Shown in pieces: positions 4,915 to 6,855 of a stretch of DNA of 6,855 bases (within the stretch, counting starts at the first letter, position 1; each line of letters begins with the position of its first letter). The stretch lies in the NCBI GenBank assembly GCA_012799755.1, contig JAAZKQ010000403.1, positions 1-6,855 on the forward strand, in the 5' to 3' direction. Under the pieces are notes generated by a model. It had not been told where the DNA came from. It saw only the letters and a list, made by a program, of their open reading frames with translations, and did no database searches. This DNA comes from Lentisphaerota bacterium (GTDB lineage: Bacteria > Verrucomicrobiota > Lentisphaeria > Oligosphaerales > Oligosphaeraceae). A program made the translations under genes and the position numbers.

Positions 4915-5478
4915 TTACTTGAAGACGCCGGAGGTCTTCAACGCGGCAACGACGGCGGCGAGGTCGTCGTTGAGCTTGTTCAGGTTGGTCGCCAGGGTGG
5001 CGACGTCTGCGCGGTTGGCGTTGATGCCGGCGGCGATGCCGTCATCATCATCGGCGTAGGTGCCGGTGACGGTGACATCGCCGATCGAGGTCGGGGTGAC
5101 GTCGGCGGCGGTGGGCGTCGGTGCGGTCTGGGGCGTGGGCGTGGTCATGGCGCCGAGGTTGCTGCCGTTGAGCAGGACGTGCACGGTGCTGCCGGAGGCG
5201 GCGGCGATAGCGCGGCCGATGTAGGCGTTGGCCGCGGCGGTGGCGGTGATGACCTGGTTGTCGGCGTCCCAGTAGACGACGGCGCCGGCGGCAATGGCGC
5301 CGGCGCCCTTGGGGAAGGCATAGACGCCGCTGACGCTGACGGCGCCAAGCGCGCCGGCGGCGATGGCGCGCGGCGCGACGCCGAAGAAGTTGTCGCCAAG
5401 CTGGATGACGGCGCCGGCGGCGACGTCCGCCGCCGGGGTGTAGTCAAGGCTGTTGCCGGTCTGGATGAATTGGGGCAT
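4915..5478 (-). CDS. DUF2190-type capsid decoration protein with C-terminal coiled-coil-like extension
   Basis: The start is ATG at 5478 (MPQFIQTGNSLDYTPAADVA), giving 187 residues. An SD (AGGAG at 5490-5486) lies 7 nt upstream; the in-frame TTG at 5484 would sit 1 nt from that SD and is unlikely. Residues 1-107 match DUF2190 capsid cement proteins: 'G..ldytp.advaaG.vv..g', then 'iaaGalG..sv.Gvy..pk', then AAGAVVYWDADNQVIT and IGRAIAAASGSTVHVLLN. Such proteins bind the outside of the capsid lattice and stabilise it. A Thr/Pro-rich linker leads to VTVTGTYADDDDGIAAGINA, then NRADVATLATNLNKLNDDLA and a GVFK end. That Ile/Leu/Asn-heptad-like helix resembles the tails of phage head-fibre proteins. 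The gene lies between the major capsid protein (36 bp away) and the 140-bp intergenic hairpin region. It stops at TAA 4917-4915. Confidence 0.85.
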   Translation of the reverse strand: MPQFIQTGNSLDYTPAADVAAGAVIQLGDNFFGVAPRAIAAGALGAVSVSGVYAFPKGAGAIAAGAVVYWDADNQVITATAAANAYIGRAIAAASGSTVHVLLNGSNLGAMTTPTPQTAPTPTAADVTPTSIGDVTVTGTYADDDDGIAAGINANRADVATLATNLNKLNDDLAAVVAALKTSGVFK

Positions 5479-5485
5479 GTTCAAT

Positions 5486-5490
5486 CTCCT
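5486..5490 (-). promoter_or_regulatory. Shine-Dalgarno site fixing the decoration protein start at 5478
   Basis: AGGAG read on the minus strand, 7 nt before ATG 5478. It lies only 1 nt from an in-frame TTG at 5484, which rules that codon out as the practical start. Confidence 0.75.
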
Positions 5491-5514
5491 GCTGAGGGGT
5501 TGCTGGTTGGTGGC

Positions 5515-6855
5515 TTAGGCGCTGACGCCGGTGACTTTGACGCCGGCGAGGGGGTCCATCTTCTTGACGCCGAAGTCGAAGTAGGCGCGAAATTGGATGC
5601 CGAGCTGGTCGAAGCTCATTTCCGAGCTTTCGATGGTCGGGGTCTTGACGCCGTTCAGGAAGACGACCTGGATGGCGGCGCGGAAGGCCGGCTTGGCAAG
5701 CAGGTAATAGGCGGTGGCGGAGTTGCCGGTCATGGTCGCGTCCTCAAGGTAGGGGCTGGTGACCGGGGTGTACTTGCCGGTGTGCGGGTTGCTGGCGGGC
5801 GTGGTCTTGGCGCTGGAGCCGACGCCGATGGCGATGACGTTCTGATCCTTGAAGAGCTGACCGGCCAGGACTTCCAGAGACGGCGGCACCAGCAGAATGG
5901 ACGGGGCGCTGCCGAGGATGCGGCCGCTTTCGTCCTTCAAGGCGCGGAAGGTCTTCAGGGCGGCGCTGAGGCCGTCAACGCCGAGGGCGTTGTTGGCAAG
6001 CAGGTTGCCGTTGGCCTCGGTGAAGAAGCCGGCGTTGTCGAGGAACTCTTTCCAGAAGACTTCGTTGAGCTTCATGCCGGCGTCAAGGCCGAGCTGCTGC
6101 GGGATGGATGCCAGGGCGCCGAGGTCGTCGTTGATGATATCCTCGCGGGTGGCGCCGAGCATCTTGCCGTAGGTGGCGGCGCGATTGGTGAAGCTGGTCT
6201 CGGCGAGGCTGCCATGCTTGAGTTCGCCGGTGGGGCCGACCTTGGCGAAGCCGCCGTCGGAAGAGAGGCGGTAGCTGGTCACTTCGCGGAAGTCGTTGAC
6301 GTTGCGCAGGGCGGCGATCTGCTGCCAGGATGTGTCCACGACGCCGAAACCTTCAAGCAGGCTGCGGGAGACGACGCCGCCCAAAAGGCCGGGGAGGTTG
6401 ATGGCGCTGAAGCCGCCGGCGGCGGCCTGGACGGCGAAGGCGGTGATCTGGTGCCAGTTGCCCTTGGTCAGGCGGCGGGGCAGCGGTTGGCTGTAGCCGC
6501 CGGCGGCGGCGGCCTCAATGATCATTTCCTGAATGCCGATGCTGCCGCGCCAGCGCCGGTCGGCCGCTTCCAGCGCGGGACGGCCCAAGTCGGCCTCAAT
6601 GGCGGCGGCGGGAACGCCGACGGCCTGCAAGGCGGCGGCCTGAAGGATGTTCTGGTTGAGGTCGTTGGCGGGAACGTTGATGTGCGGGGCGCTGGGGGCG
6701 TAGCTGGCGTTGATGGCGTCCAGAACGGCCTTGCGGGTACGGTTGAGGTCCCAGCCCTCGGCGCGGGCCTGCGCGGCGATTTGCGGGTGACGCACGCAGA
6801 TGGCCTCAATATCCACGATGCGCTGACGCTCGGCGGCGATGGCGGCGGCGACGGC
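5515..6855 (-). CDS. Major capsid protein, probably the C-terminal half of a protease-capsid fusion (5' end outside window)
   Basis: The frame is open from the right edge to TAA at 5517-5515, 446 codons in the window. A GTG at 6816 could be called as a start, but the frame continues upstream as AVAAAIAAERQRIVDIEAIC with no SD there, so the gene is truncated by the window. The 'ERQRIVDIEAI' linker, then a helical DUF-like segment (IAAQARAEGWDLNRTRKAVL), is typical of proteins in which a ClpP/S49-type prohead protease is fused to the capsid protein. The rest has capsid features: a Gly/Ala-rich arm; LPGLLGGVVSRSLLEGFGVV; the domain with YRLSSDGGFAKVGPTGELKH; LGATREDIINDDLGALASIP; and a C-terminal P-domain ending SFDQLGIQFRAYFDFGVKKM. 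It forms the icosahedral shell and is the most abundant virion protein. The capsid call is firm; the fusion is inferred because the protease lies off the window. Confidence 0.9.
   Translation of the reverse strand, partial: AVAAAIAAERQRIVDIEAICVRHPQIAAQARAEGWDLNRTRKAVLDAINASYAPSAPHINVPANDLNQNILQAAALQAVGVPAAAIEADLGRPALEAADRRWRGSIGIQEMIIEAAAAGGYSQPLPRRLTKGNWHQITAFAVQAAAGGFSAINLPGLLGGVVSRSLLEGFGVVDTSWQQIAALRNVNDFREVTSYRLSSDGGFAKVGPTGELKHGSLAETSFTNRAATYGKMLGATREDIINDDLGALASIPQQLGLDAGMKLNEVFWKEFLDNAGFFTEANGNLLANNALGVDGLSAALKTFRALKDESGRILGSAPSILLVPPSLEVLAGQLFKDQNVIAIGVGSSAKTTPASNPHTGKYTPVTSPYLEDATMTGNSATAYYLLAKPAFRAAIQVVFLNGVKTPTIESSEMSFDQLGIQFRAYFDFGVKKMDPLAGVKVTGVSA

Noticed and set aside
6816..6816. 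GTG at 6816 as the true capsid start
   Set aside because: The frame continues upstream to the window edge with protein-like sequence, and no SD precedes the GTG.
1..6855. CRISPR array, tRNA gene, transposase, integrase, attachment site or retroelement
   Set aside because: I looked for regularly spaced repeats, cloverleaf-type segments, terminal inverted repeats and matching protein motifs and saw none; the GGC/GCC runs are codon-bias repeats.

Overview
The window is the late structural (head-to-tail) module of a tailed dsDNA phage or prophage with a siphovirus-like, long non-contractile-tail layout. Eight structural genes, one of them made of two overlapping frames, lie on the minus strand and are read from high to low coordinates. 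One small gene lies on the plus strand. The DNA is GC-rich, with strong G/C bias at third positions, and most starts have clear Shine-Dalgarno (SD) sites, so the host is a bacterium. The sequence alone does not fix its phylum, and integrase, attachment sites and flanking host genes are absent, so integrated prophage and free phage cannot be told apart.

Layout in transcription order on the minus strand: the C-terminal part of a major capsid protein, open past the right edge and probably the capsid half of a protease-capsid fusion (6855-5515); a DUF2190-type capsid decoration protein with a coiled-coil-like tail (5478-4915); a 140-bp intergenic region with a GC hairpin; a structural protein of unknown role (4774-4286); a head-tail stopper-like protein (4279-3890); a tail terminator-like protein (3871-3512, possibly to 3443); an HK97 gp10-like head-tail/neck protein (3431-2850); the tail tube protein (2831-2394); two tail assembly chaperone frames (2370-1912 and a -1 frame ending at 1649); and the N-terminal 408 residues of the tape measure protein (1225 to the left edge).

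Capsid shell, decoration, neck, tail tube and length-determining proteins follow the usual assembly order, except that the terminator gene precedes the gp10-like gene.

Three things stand out. (1) The tail terminator frame is cut by an in-frame TAG at 3514-3512, yet the 22 codons after it read as the missing last strand of this protein family. This means a nonsense mutation, readthrough or amber reassignment. (2) A plus-strand gene for a small membrane protein (1305-1667) sits between the chaperone and tape measure genes, with its own strong SD, a possible promoter and an excellent intrinsic terminator: a moron. (3) That terminator lies wholly inside the antisense coding sequence of the chaperone T-like domain, so one DNA stretch serves as protein code on one strand and terminator on the other. 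No complete new defence or mobile system is visible; the moron is the best candidate for an uncharacterised accessory function.
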